The notes under the pieces were generated by a model. That model was given only the letters and a program-made list of their open reading frames with translations, did not search any database and was not told the origin of the DNA. Positions 7,148 to 15,631 of a stretch of DNA of 37,898 bases are shown piece by piece; positions within the stretch are counted from its first letter, which is position 1; each line of letters starts with the position of its first letter. This DNA comes from Pseudomonadota bacterium (lineage in GTDB: Bacteria; Pseudomonadota; Gammaproteobacteria; Burkholderiales; Burkholderiaceae_C): the NCBI GenBank assembly GCA_018241265.1, contig JAFEEF010000042.1:1-37898 (forward strand). The letters are read 5' to 3'. Made by a program: the position numbers and the translations under genes.

Positions 7148-8389
7148 TCAGCGTTGCAGCGCGGCCAGCGGCGGCGCCGCGTGCTCCGCGAAATGCTTCA
7201 TCGCCGCGTCGACGCCGCTGCCGGCGAGCTTGACGCCGGCGAGCTTCATGCCCATCTCGCAGCCGGCGAGCGTCGCGATCAACGTCAGGTCGTTGCTGTC
7301 GCCGAGGTGGCCGATGCGGAACATACGACCCTTCAGCTTGCCGAGGCCGGTGCCGAGCGACAGGTCGAAGCGCTCGTAGATGCGCAGGCGCACCGCATCG
7401 GCATCGATGCCCGGCGGCATGATCACGCCGGTGAGCACCGGCGAATACACCGCCGGATCGGCGCACTGGATCGGCAGGCCCCAGGCCTGCACCGCGGCAC
7501 GCACGCCCGCGCCCCAGCGCTGATGGCGCGCGAACACGTTGGCCAGCCCTTCGGCCTCGAGCATGTCGAGCGATTCCGACAGCCCGTAGAGCAGGTTCGT
7601 GTTCGGCGTGTACGGCCAATAGCCGTCCTTGTTCATCGCGACGATCTCGTCCCAGGCCCAGAACGCGCGCGGCAGCTTCGCGGCCTTCGACGCCTCGAGC
7701 GCGCGCGGCGACAGCGCGTTGAAGCTGATGCCGGGCGGCAGCATCAGCCCTTTCTGCGAGCCGCTGACGGTGACGTCGACGCCCCATTCGTCATGGCGGT
7801 AGTCGGCACTCGCGAGGCCGGAGATGGTGTCGACCATCAGCAGCGCCGGATGGCGCACCGCGTCGATCGCCTTGCGCACGGCGGCGATGTCGGACGTGAC
7901 GCCGGTCGAGGTCTCGTTGTGGACCACGCAGACGGCCTTGATGCGATGGCCATCGTCGGCGCGCAGGTGCGCCTCGATCATGTCGGCCTGCACGCCGCGC
8001 CGCCAGCTCGGCGCATTCGGCAAGTCCTTGTCCTCGCCTTGCCAGGCGATGAACTCCGGCACGAGGCCGAGCCGCGTCGCCATCTTCGACCACAAGGTCG
8101 CGAAGTGGCCGGTCTCGTACATCAGCACGCTGTCACCCGGGCTCAGCGTGTTGGCGAGCGCCGCCTCCCAGGCGCCGGTGCCCGACGCCGGATAGATCGC
8201 GACCGGATGGCGCGTCTTGAACACCTGGGCGATGCCCGCCAGCACCTTGCGGCCGAGCGCGCCGAACTCCGGCCCGCGGTGGTCGATCGTCGGCAGGCTC
8301 ATCGCCCGCAGAATGCGGTCGGGCACCGGGCTCGGCCCCGGGATCTGCAGGAAATGCCGGCCGGTCGGATGGAAGTCGAGGTTCAGCAT
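7148..8389 (-). CDS. Serine--glyoxylate aminotransferase family (SgaA-like) class V PLP enzyme
   Basis: 413-residue PLP-dependent aminotransferase of class V. It resembles methylotroph serine-glyoxylate aminotransferase throughout: LQIPGPSPVPDRILRAM near the N-terminus, YPASGTGAWEAALANTLSPG, VVHNETSTGVTSDI, and the cofactor-lysine segment VSGSQKGLMLPPG with Lys213. C-terminal FRIGHLGDSNDL is also typical. Reaction by family: glyoxylate + serine (or alanine) to glycine + hydroxypyruvate (or pyruvate). Start ATG 8389 gives the conserved N-terminus; an upstream in-frame extension through the operator is unlikely. It is divergent from its probable regulator and upstream of the MFS gene. Ureidoglycine- or alanine-glyoxylate specificity is the main alternative. 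Confidence 0.88.
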   Translation of the reverse strand: MLNLDFHPTGRHFLQIPGPSPVPDRILRAMSLPTIDHRGPEFGALGRKVLAGIAQVFKTRHPVAIYPASGTGAWEAALANTLSPGDSVLMYETGHFATLWSKMATRLGLVPEFIAWQGEDKDLPNAPSWRRGVQADMIEAHLRADDGHRIKAVCVVHNETSTGVTSDIAAVRKAIDAVRHPALLMVDTISGLASADYRHDEWGVDVTVSGSQKGLMLPPGISFNALSPRALEASKAAKLPRAFWAWDEIVAMNKDGYWPYTPNTNLLYGLSESLDMLEAEGLANVFARHQRWGAGVRAAVQAWGLPIQCADPAVYSPVLTGVIMPPGIDADAVRLRIYERFDLSLGTGLGKLKGRMFRIGHLGDSNDLTLIATLAGCEMGMKLAGVKLAGSGVDAAMKHFAEHAAPPLAALQR

Positions 8390-8420
8390 GCGCAGCGCCT
8401 GCGTGACAGCAATGACTTCA

Positions 8421-8436
8421 GTTTTGCATGCAAAAC
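8421..8436. promoter_or_regulatory. Perfect 16-base palindrome, probable GntR operator 1
   Basis: GTTTTGCATGCAAAAC is perfectly self-complementary. It sits 31-47 bases upstream of the aminotransferase start, in the 135-base divergent region shared with the gntR gene. It contains the core TTGCATGCAA found again at 8491-8500 and 15944-15953. Confidence 0.75.
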
Positions 8437-8490
8437 CAAAAGCGGTACGCTCGTTTACCAGTAGCGAACCAGGAACGCACCCTGCCAACA

Positions 8491-8500
8491 TTGCATGCAA
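8491..8500. promoter_or_regulatory. Palindrome TTGCATGCAA, probable GntR operator 2
   Basis: Exact copy of the 10-base core of operator 1, with its centre 67 bases away and 25 bases before the gntR start codon. This position suits autoregulation of gntR. The flanking bases are not symmetric. Confidence 0.7.
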
Positions 8501-8524
8501 AATGTCGCTGACGGAGATTCCACC

Positions 8525-9220
8525 ATGCCCGCCGACATCGTCGACCTTTCGCGCCTGGCGCTCCACGATCAAGTCGCCGCGCGCCTGCGCACGATGCTCA
8601 TCGAAGGCCGCATCGCCCCCGGCGCGAAGCTGAACGAGCGCGAGCTGTGCGAGCAGCTCCACGTCTCGCGCACGCCGCTGCGCGAAGCGATCAAGCTGCT
8701 CGGCGCCGAAGGGCTGGTCGATCTGCTGCCGAACCGCGGCGCGGTCGCGGTCAAGCTGACCGAGGCCGACATCCTCGACACCTTCGAGGTGCTGGCATCG
8801 CTCGAAGGGCTGTCGGGCGAACTGGCGGCGCAGCGCATCACCGACGAAGAGCTCGCGGAACTGCGCGCGACGCACTACGAGATGCTCGCCTGCTACGTGC
8901 GGCGCGACCTGTCGGGCTACTACCGGCTGAACGCGAAGATCCATACCGCGATCAACGACGCCGCGCGCAACCCGGTGCTGACGACGACCTACCGGTCGAT
9001 CAACGCGCGCGTCCAGTCGCTGCGCTTCCGCACCAACCAGGACGGCGCGAAGTGGGAGCGCGCCGTCGGCGAGCATGAACAGATGCTGGCCGCGCTGACG
9101 ACCCGCGACGCCGCGGCGATGCGCGCCGTGCTGGTGCTGCACCTGCAGCGCAAGCGCGACACGGTGCTCGAGCTGCTGCGCGCCGGCGAGATCGCGCCGA
9201 TCGCGGCGTCCCAGGCATGA
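8525..9220 (+). CDS. GntR-family transcriptional regulator, FCD (FadR) type
   Basis: 231-residue regulator with an N-terminal winged helix (about residues 12-76, recognition helix region LCEQLHVSRTPLREAIKLL, wing PNRGAVAV) and a C-terminal all-helical FCD ligand domain. The FCD domain shows the usual polar/His pattern (NAKIHTAIND, GEHEQML, VLHLQRKRD). It starts at ATG 8525 after GGAG. It overlaps the following dehydrogenase by four bases (ATGA), so the two are translated together. It is divergent from the aminotransferase-MFS pair with two identical palindromes between. FCD regulators generally sense small organic acids, fitting control of this 2-hydroxyacid/glyoxylate locus. Ligand and sign of regulation are inferred only. 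Confidence 0.93.
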   Translation: MPADIVDLSRLALHDQVAARLRTMLIEGRIAPGAKLNERELCEQLHVSRTPLREAIKLLGAEGLVDLLPNRGAVAVKLTEADILDTFEVLASLEGLSGELAAQRITDEELAELRATHYEMLACYVRRDLSGYYRLNAKIHTAINDAARNPVLTTTYRSINARVQSLRFRTNQDGAKWERAVGEHEQMLAALTTRDAAAMRAVLVLHLQRKRDTVLELLRAGEIAPIAASQA

Positions 9221-12200
9221 AGCTCGATCCTGCGGGCGCATTGGCGCCGTTGGGCGCACGCCCGGTGGCGGACGAGGTGTCGCGCGCGCTGGCCGACCGG
9301 CTTGCCCGCGACACCCAGGGCGAGGTGCTGTTCGACGTCGCGTCGCGCGGCCGCTATGCCACCGACGCGTCGATCTACCAGATCATGCCGGCCGGCGTGT
9401 TCGTGCCGCGCAGCGACGACGACGTCGCTGCCGCCATCGACATCGCGCGCGAGCTCGGCGTGCCTATCCTGCCGCGCGGCGGCGGCACCAGCCAATGCGG
9501 GCAGACGACCGGCGCGGCGCTCGTCGTCGACGGCAGCAAGTACCTGCGGCGCGTGATCTCGGTCGACGTCGACCGGCGCTCCGCCGTGGTCGAACCGGGC
9601 CTCGTGCTCGACCACCTGAACGCGCAGCTCAAGCCGCATGGTCTCTGGTATCCGGTCGACGTGTCGACCAGCGCACAGGCGACGCTCGGCGGCATGGCGG
9701 GCAACAACTCCTGCGGCTCGCGTTCGATCGCCTACGGCAACATGGTGCACAACGTGCTCGGCGCGAGCGCGTGGCTGTCGGACGGCTCGCTGCTCGACTT
9801 CGGGCCGGTCGGCGCGCTGCAGGGCCGCGCCGCGCAGATCGCCGACTTCGTGCGTGGTCTCGCCGTGGCACAGCGCGCGCAGATCGCCGCGCGCTGGCCG
9901 AAGGTGATGCGCCGCGTCGCCGGCTACAACCTCGACATCTTCGACAACCAGAGCGAGCGGCCGTACACCGGCGACGGCAGCGTCAACCTCGCGCACCTGC
10001 TGATCGGCGCCGAAGGCACGCTGGCCCTGACACGGCGCCTGACGCTCAAGCTTGCGGAGCTGCCGCGCAGCAAGGTGCTCGGCGTCGTCAACTTCCCGAC
10101 CTTCCGCGCCGCGATGGAGGCGGCGCAGCACATCGTCAAGCTCGGCCCGACCGCGGTGGAGCTGGTCGATCGCACGATGATCGAGCTGAGCCTCGCGAAC
10201 CCGGCATTCCGGCCCGTCATCGAGACCGCGCTGATCGGCGCGCCGGCGGCGATCCTGCTGGTCGAGTTCTCGGGCGACGGCGCGACGCCGCTGGCGCCCA
10301 AGCTTGCCGCGCTCGCCGAGCTGATGGGCGACCTCGGCCTGCCGGGCAGCGTCGTCCGGATGCCGACCGAAGGTCCGCAGAAGGCGCTGTGGGAAGTGCG
10401 CAAGGCCGGGCTGAACATCATGATGAGCCTGAAGGGCGACGGCAAGCCGGTGAGCTTCATCGAGGACTGCGCCGTGCCGCTCGAGCACCTGGCCGACTAC
10501 ACCGATGCGCTGACCGAGGTCTTCGCGCGCCACGGCACGCGCGGCACCTGGTATGCGCACGCGTCGGTCGGCACCTTGCACGTGCGGCCCATCCTCGACA
10601 TGCGACGCGACGGCGCGGCGAAGATGCGCTCGATCGCCGAGGAGGCCGCCGCGCTGGTGCGCCGCTACAGGGGCGCCTACAGCGGCGAGCATGGCGATGG
10701 CCTGTGCCGCGGCGAATGGATCGAATGGCAGTTCGGCCCGGCCATCAACGCGGCGTTCCGCGCGATCAAGCGGGAGCTCGATCCGATCGGCCTGTTCAAC
10801 CCCGGCAAGATCGTCGACCCGCCGCGCATGGACGATCCGGGCCTGTTCCGCTTCGCGCCGGCGACGGCTCCGAAGCCTTACCGCACGATCACGCTGAAGC
10901 CGGCCTACGACTGGTCGGCCTGGAACGTCACCGCCGATCCGGTGACCGAAGTGACCTCGCCGCCCGGCAGCGGCGGCGACGTCACCGGCGGCCTCGCGAA
11001 GGCCGTCGAGATGTGCAACAACAACGGCCACTGCCGCAAGTTCGACGCCGGCACGATGTGCCCGAGCTACCGTGCGACGCGCGACGAGCAGCACCTGACG
11101 CGAGGCCGCGCGAACACGCTGCGGCTGGCGCTGTCCGGCCAGCTCGGCGAGCAGGGCTTCGTCGGCGACGCGGTACGCGAGGCGCTGGCCCTTTGCGTCG
11201 GCTGCAAGGGCTGCAAGCGCGACTGCCCGACCGGCGTCGACATGGCGAAGATGAAGCTCGAGTTCATCGCGCAGGACAAGGCAGCGCACGGCCACACGCT
11301 GAAGGACAAGGTGATCGCGCAACTGCCCGACTACGCCGGGCGCGCGAGCCGCGTCGCGTGGCTGATGAACCTGCGCGACCGGCTGCCCGGCGCGGCGCGT
11401 CTGAGCGAACGGCTGCTCGGCTTCTCGGCACGGCGACGCCTGCCGCGCTGGCGCGGCGACACGTTCTGGCGCAGCCGAGGCCTCGTGATCGCGAGCCGCG
11501 ACGAGGCGCTGGCCGCCGCGCCGAGCGGCAAGGCCGCGGTGCTGTTCGTCGACACCTTCAACGGGCATTTCGAAAGCGAGAACGCGCTCGCCGCGCTGCG
11601 CGTGCTGAACGCCGCCGGCTATCGCGTCCATGTGGTAATGGACTCGACAGCGCCGCCGTGCTGCGGCCGCACCTACCTGGCGGCCGGCATGGTCGATGCG
11701 GCGAAGGCCAAGCTCGACGCCCTGCTCGACGCCTATGCGCCGCTCGCCGAAGCCGGCGCCGCGATCGTCGGCCTCGAGCCGTCGTGCCTCTTGACCCTGC
11801 GCGACGAGGCGCTCGTGCTCGGCCTCGGCCAGCGCGCCCGCATCGTCGCGGACCAGGCGGTGCTGTTCGAGGAGTTCGTCGCGCACGAAGCCAAGGCCGG
11901 CCGGTTCGCGGCTGCGTTGAAGCCGCTCGCCGGACCGCTGCTGGTCCACGGCCATTGCCACCAGAAGGCCTTCGGCGCGGTCGAGCCGTTGCTCGACGTG
12001 CTGCGCCTGATTCCCGGCGCCCGGCCGGAGCTCATCGAGAGCTCCTGCTGCGGCATGGCCGGCAGCTTCGGCTACGACGCCGACCACTACGACGTCTCGA
12101 TGCAGATGGCCGAGCTGAGCCTGCTGCCCGCCGTGCGCGCGCAACCGGATGCGACCGTCGTCGCCGACGGGACGAGCTGCCGGCATCAGATCGCCGATGG

Positions 12201-12255
12201 CACGGGACGGCGCGCCGAGCACGTCGCGACGCTGCTCGCGCGCCAGCTCGCCTGA
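9217..12255 (+). CDS. FAD and 4Fe-4S 2-hydroxyacid dehydrogenase (GlcD-GlcF fusion, YdiJ-like)
   Basis: 1012-residue membrane-associated or cytosolic oxidoreductase. The N-terminal half is a PCMH-type FAD domain (LPRGGGTSQCGQT near residues 84-96, then LGGMAGNNSCGSR) plus an FAD-oxidase C domain (SGEHGDGLCRGEW, LFNPGKIVD). The C-terminal half carries cysteine ligands at 600, 606 and 615 and a CxxCxxCxxxCP ferredoxin motif at 660-670. Two CCG-type cysteine motifs follow (PPCCGRTY, ESSCCGMAGSFG). Size and layout match E. coli YdiJ (about 1018 residues), reported as a D-2-hydroxyglutarate dehydrogenase; D-lactate or glycolate are alternative substrates. It starts inside the gntR stop (ATGA). The stop directly abuts the convergent hydrolase stop with no spacer. 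All cofactor motifs look intact. Confidence 0.92.
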   Translation: MKLDPAGALAPLGARPVADEVSRALADRLARDTQGEVLFDVASRGRYATDASIYQIMPAGVFVPRSDDDVAAAIDIARELGVPILPRGGGTSQCGQTTGAALVVDGSKYLRRVISVDVDRRSAVVEPGLVLDHLNAQLKPHGLWYPVDVSTSAQATLGGMAGNNSCGSRSIAYGNMVHNVLGASAWLSDGSLLDFGPVGALQGRAAQIADFVRGLAVAQRAQIAARWPKVMRRVAGYNLDIFDNQSERPYTGDGSVNLAHLLIGAEGTLALTRRLTLKLAELPRSKVLGVVNFPTFRAAMEAAQHIVKLGPTAVELVDRTMIELSLANPAFRPVIETALIGAPAAILLVEFSGDGATPLAPKLAALAELMGDLGLPGSVVRMPTEGPQKALWEVRKAGLNIMMSLKGDGKPVSFIEDCAVPLEHLADYTDALTEVFARHGTRGTWYAHASVGTLHVRPILDMRRDGAAKMRSIAEEAAALVRRYRGAYSGEHGDGLCRGEWIEWQFGPAINAAFRAIKRELDPIGLFNPGKIVDPPRMDDPGLFRFAPATAPKPYRTITLKPAYDWSAWNVTADPVTEVTSPPGSGGDVTGGLAKAVEMCNNNGHCRKFDAGTMCPSYRATRDEQHLTRGRANTLRLALSGQLGEQGFVGDAVREALALCVGCKGCKRDCPTGVDMAKMKLEFIAQDKAAHGHTLKDKVIAQLPDYAGRASRVAWLMNLRDRLPGAARLSERLLGFSARRRLPRWRGDTFWRSRGLVIASRDEALAAAPSGKAAVLFVDTFNGHFESENALAALRVLNAAGYRVHVVMDSTAPPCCGRTYLAAGMVDAAKAKLDALLDAYAPLAEAGAAIVGLEPSCLLTLRDEALVLGLGQRARIVADQAVLFEEFVAHEAKAGRFAAALKPLAGPLLVHGHCHQKAFGAVEPLLDVLRLIPGARPELIESSCCGMAGSFGYDADHYDVSMQMAELSLLPAVRAQPDATVVADGTSCRHQIADGTGRRAEHVATLLARQLA

Positions 12256-14415
12256 CTACTGGAGGACGTTGCTCGCCTCGGCTTCCTGGATCAGGTTGTC
12301 GCGATCGGCCGGCAGCAGGTAGCCCTGCAGCCAGATCTTGTACGCTGCCTTCTTGACCGCGCGCACATAGCCGGCGTGGTTGCGATAGCGCTCCTCGAGC
12401 GACAGCCGCGGGTCGCCGCTGGCCAGGCGATCGGCCTTGTGCACCGCGAACGGAATCCAGCCGCCCTGGTAGTTGCAGTTCTGGCCCATGTGGAAGCCGG
12501 CCTGGACCACGTTCCAGCCGAGGTACGTTCCGAGCGGCGCTTCGCGCAGCACCACCGGCACGCCGCCGATCTCGTTGCCGTCGGCATCGGTCTTCGGCAC
12601 CAGCATCGGCAACACCTGCTTGATGACCGGCGGCTCATAGTCGTGGAAACCGGTGTTCTCGCTGTAGTTCAGGTCCGGGCCCCAGTTGTAGTCGAACATC
12701 GAGTTGATGAAGTTGTTCGGCGCATCCGGGTTCGTGCTCGCGACGACGGTCGGGATCTGCGGGAAGCCCATCGAGGTCTTGTCGGGATGGACCATCTGGC
12801 CGGCCGCGATCGTCGGGTAGACGCTGGGCAGCGGCTTGCGACCGGTCATCACCCAGTCGCGGAAGCGCTCGCGCAACGCGTTCACCGTCTCGGTCTGCGG
12901 CATCGGGTTCTGCGGGAACATGCCGACGCCGTAGTTCGTGCCCGAGCAGGTCGCCGTGCCGGTGCCGTTCTCGTTGAAGCCGCCCGAGCCGCCGCCGTGC
13001 GGGCTGCCCGCGAAGTAGTAGCGGTACACGTTCTTCGGCAGCGGAATGTCGGCATCCGCGCCGGTGCCGTTCCAGCCGACCGTCAGCTTCTGGCCCCAGA
13101 CCTCGGCCGAGCCGAAGTGCTCGATGATCTTCGGGCAGCTCTTGCTGGCGGTACAGCGGTCGAGAATGCCTTCGGTCGGCAGGCCGCGCGCGACGTCCGG
13201 CCAGGCGCTCCACCACACCGGCCCTTCGGCGCCGGCTTCATAGAGCTTCATCACGAGGTCCGGCTTCGCGAAGCGGAAGTTCAGCGCGATGCGGCGCGCC
13301 GCGATGATCGGCCAGGCGCCGTCGTAGACCGTGCGGTACGACTCGTCCTGCGTGAAGCCGAAGTGGATCAGCTGGCGCACGAAGGTGCCCGACTGCGAGC
13401 TGCCGCGCGTGATCACCCACTGGGTGCCGGCCACCGGGTTCGGCGTGCCGTAGTCGTCGGCCGTCTGGTACTTGAAGAACGACGCGGCGTCGCGGAAAGC
13501 CGCCGTGCCCACCGCCAGGATGTACGGGTTCTTCGACGGGAAGACGACCTGGTAGACCTTGTTGGACACGAAGCCGTTGCGCACGCAGATCTGCGTCGGG
13601 TCGGGCGTGCCGGGGAACGGATTGGTCGCGCTGCAGCTCGCCCACGCCCAGTCGCCGCTCGCGACCGGATGCACGCCCTGCACGATGCCGTCGTAGGTCT
13701 CGTGGTCGTGGTATTCGAGCGTCGACTGCGTCGTGTCCAGCGTGGTCGGCTGGTACGGAATCGGATTCGAGTGCTCGATGATCTTCGACGAATTGACGCC
13801 GCTCGGGTTCAGGATCCGGCCCATCACGGTGCCGGTGACCGGCTGTCCGTTGGCATACATCGGCACCGGAACGACCGCGTAGTCGTTCGTGTTGTCGGGC
13901 GGCGGCGTTTGCGCCGTGGCGCCGGAGTTGTCGCCCTGCCAGCCGCTCGACAGGCCGACGTCGCCGTCGTTGCGGGTGTTTTCGTCGATCGTGATGCGGC
14001 CGCCGCGATTCGGCACGTCCTGCCACAAGAGGCCGCTGCTCTTGGACATGTCGATCGGCTTGACCAGATAGAAGGTCGCCATGTAGGCGACCTTGCCGTT
14101 CGCATCGCGCGGCGCGAGCTGCAGGTCGTTGATGATCGTGTTGTGCGGGTCGCTCGGATCGAGCTCGCCGTACAGGTGGCCGGCGATCGTCTCGTAGACG
14201 CGCCCCGACCCGGCCGGATACTCCTGGCCGTTGAAGGCTGGCGAGACCTTCTTGTCGATCACGATCTGCGTCACGCGCGCCTGCGCCGGCGCGGCGGCGA
14301 GCAGCGCCGCCGCGATTGCCGTGCTGCACAGAGCGAGCGCGGGCGCATGGCGCCGCAGCCGCCTCGGAACCCTCGTCGACCCCGCGGCGCTGGGCCGCTT
14401 CGAACCGTGCTTCAT
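12256..14415 (-). CDS. Large secreted alpha/beta hydrolase (Abhydrolase_10-type)
   Basis: 719-residue protein starting at ATG 14415 with GGAG upstream. The Arg-rich N-terminus is followed by a hydrophobic Ala-rich segment ending AQARV near residue 48, so it should be exported. The probable nucleophile elbow is RGSSQSGTFVRQLIHFGF (the GxSxSG-like serine), followed by a helix, as in the uncharacterised alpha/beta hydrolase domain family. Other landmarks are HDHETYDGI, QWVITRGSS and a Gly-rich PHGGGSGG stretch. Cysteine pairs in the C-terminal half suggest disulfides. The reaction is probably ester or lactone hydrolysis; the substrate is unknown. It is preceded by a 517-base gap with TATGCA-type elements shared with the next gntR, pointing to regulation by that regulator. 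Family identification is moderately strong. Confidence 0.8.
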   Translation of the reverse strand: MKHGSKRPSAAGSTRVPRRLRRHAPALALCSTAIAAALLAAAPAQARVTQIVIDKKVSPAFNGQEYPAGSGRVYETIAGHLYGELDPSDPHNTIINDLQLAPRDANGKVAYMATFYLVKPIDMSKSSGLLWQDVPNRGGRITIDENTRNDGDVGLSSGWQGDNSGATAQTPPPDNTNDYAVVPVPMYANGQPVTGTVMGRILNPSGVNSSKIIEHSNPIPYQPTTLDTTQSTLEYHDHETYDGIVQGVHPVASGDWAWASCSATNPFPGTPDPTQICVRNGFVSNKVYQVVFPSKNPYILAVGTAAFRDAASFFKYQTADDYGTPNPVAGTQWVITRGSSQSGTFVRQLIHFGFTQDESYRTVYDGAWPIIAARRIALNFRFAKPDLVMKLYEAGAEGPVWWSAWPDVARGLPTEGILDRCTASKSCPKIIEHFGSAEVWGQKLTVGWNGTGADADIPLPKNVYRYYFAGSPHGGGSGGFNENGTGTATCSGTNYGVGMFPQNPMPQTETVNALRERFRDWVMTGRKPLPSVYPTIAAGQMVHPDKTSMGFPQIPTVVASTNPDAPNNFINSMFDYNWGPDLNYSENTGFHDYEPPVIKQVLPMLVPKTDADGNEIGGVPVVLREAPLGTYLGWNVVQAGFHMGQNCNYQGGWIPFAVHKADRLASGDPRLSLEERYRNHAGYVRAVKKAAYKIWLQGYLLPADRDNLIQEAEASNVLQ

Positions 14416-14932
14416 CTTGCGTCTCCGAATTTGTAGTGGATGACGCCGGCGCACCGGTCGACGTCAGGCATAGCCGGACCGCGCGGTCGCCACACGCCAC
14501 GCGAACGGGAAGCAGACGAGACGCGCGACAGCCCGCGCGGCCGGCTATGTCGAACTCAGTGTAGAACGTGTATGCATAAGACTATTTAGGGTATGCACCA
14601 ATCGGTCATTTCGCAGGATGATACCGATACCAAGTCCTCGAGATCGGCGCCGCTATACACGCCAACCGCGTCGAACTGCATCGAATTTGTCGAGGAGCGG
14701 CCCAGGACGGTCGCGAACGCCCAACCCCTCGGTCAGGGGGTCGGCGCCCGGAGGCGAAACCCGACGAGTCACCGAGCCGGCAAGCGATCAAGGCAAGGGA
14801 CGGATCCGGCCGCGATGGCGGACCGGAAATGGTCGGAGGCCAGAGCGGAAAAAGCGGCGACGAACATCGCCGCCGATCGGACGCCCGCAGCGCCGACCCA
14901 AGGAGCGGGCGCCGCGGACCGTATCGGGCCGG
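14416..14932. other. 517-base gene-free stretch between hydrolase and gntR2
   Basis: No convincing gene; the ORFs that cross it are open mainly because of high GC. The 14530-14660 part is visibly more AT-rich and is the likely promoter region of the hydrolase (minus strand). It holds the palindrome TATGCATA (14571-14578), a second TATGCA 21 bases away within TATGCACCAATCG (14592-14604), and a doubled GATACC (14620-14631). The remainder (14690-14932) shows nothing recognisable. Confidence 0.6.
14571..14604. promoter_or_regulatory. Paired TATGCA elements, probable regulator site upstream of the hydrolase
   Basis: GTATGCAT at 14570-14577 and GTATGCAC at 14591-14598 are spaced 21 bases apart, two helical turns. 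The second continues into CAATCG, and the 13-base block TATGCACCAATCG matches the block at 15759-15771 near gntR2/dctP with one difference. Probable binding site of the neighbouring GntR regulator. Confidence 0.5.
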
Positions 14933-15631
14933 TCAGGCCGCGGCGGCCTGCATCGGCGCCGGCGCCGGCGCCGGCGCGAGCTCTCCGAGCTGCTCCATGC
15001 TGGCCAGCAGGTCGGCGAAGCGTTCGCCCTGCACGATGACGTGATTGCGCACCGCGGCCATCGCTGCGTCGGCATCGCCCGCGCGGATCGCATCGACGAT
15101 GCTTTCATGCTCGTCGAACGACCGCTGCACGCGATTGCGCACGCGCAACTGCAGGCGCCGGTAGGGCCGGAGCTTGCGCTGCAGCGACTGCGCCTGGTCG
15201 GCCAGGAAGGCGTTGTGCGACGCCCGGTAGAGCGCGCGGTGGAACTCTTCGTTGGCGTAGAAGTAGGCGTCCGGGTCGCGCTGGTCGGCGGCGGCGCGGC
15301 AGCGCTCGTGCACTTCCTGCAGCGCCTCGAGCTCGGCATCGGCGATGCGGCGCGTCGCGAGCCGCACGCACATCGCCTCGAGCTCGGCCATCACCTCGAA
15401 CATCTCGACGAGGCGCTGCGGCGACACCTGCGCCACGACCGTGCCGCGGCGCGGCCGGTTCTCGACCAGGCCCTCGCCGAGCAGCAGGCTCAAGGCCTCG
15501 CGGATCGGCGTGCGCGACACCGAAAAACGCGTCGCCAGCTCGACCTCGTCGAGATGGGTGCCGGGCAGCAGTTTGCCGGTGGCGATCTCTTCCTCGATGG
15601 ATTCGCGCAACCGTTCAGAAAGTCGATTCAT
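14933..15631 (-). CDS. GntR-family transcriptional regulator, FCD type (second copy)
   Basis: 232-residue regulator starting at ATG 15631. The winged helix spans about residues 3-68 (recognition segment ELATRFSVSRTPIREALSLL, wing RPRRGTVV). The FCD domain follows with EEFHRALYRASHNAFL and EHESIVDAIRAGD as landmarks. The last 15 residues are an APAPAPAP-rich tail encoded by a hexanucleotide repeat, an addition outside the normal domain. It is divergent from the TRAP operon across a 405-base region. The TGTATACA palindrome there (15757-15764) resembles the TnGTnnnACnA sites of this subfamily. Probable ligand: the TRAP substrate or a metabolite of it. Confidence 0.92.
   Translation of the reverse strand: MNRLSERLRESIEEEIATGKLLPGTHLDEVELATRFSVSRTPIREALSLLLGEGLVENRPRRGTVVAQVSPQRLVEMFEVMAELEAMCVRLATRRIADAELEALQEVHERCRAAADQRDPDAYFYANEEFHRALYRASHNAFLADQAQSLQRKLRPYRRLQLRVRNRVQRSFDEHESIVDAIRAGDADAAMAAVRNHVIVQGERFADLLASMEQLGELAPAPAPAPMQAAAA
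14955..14977. repeat. Tandem GGCGCC hexanucleotide repeat inside gntR2
   Basis: Nearly four tandem copies of GGCGCC encode the Ala-Pro tail of the regulator. Copy-number change would keep the frame and alter only tail length. GGCGCC is itself palindromic, so hairpins can form. Confidence 0.8.

Noticed and set aside
6167-8464. 765-residue plus-strand ORF opposite the MFS and aminotransferase genes
   Set aside because: It is antisense to two clearly conserved genes, rich in Arg/His/Ala low-complexity sequence, and open only because of high GC third positions.
12376-14436. 686-residue plus-strand ORF opposite the hydrolase
   Set aside because: Composition is Arg/Val/Ala-rich without motifs; the opposite strand has the signal peptide and catalytic elbow.
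14593-15039. 148-residue plus-strand ORF in the gap before gntR2
   Set aside because: It runs into gntR2 antisense, has no family features and no convincing ribosome-binding site.
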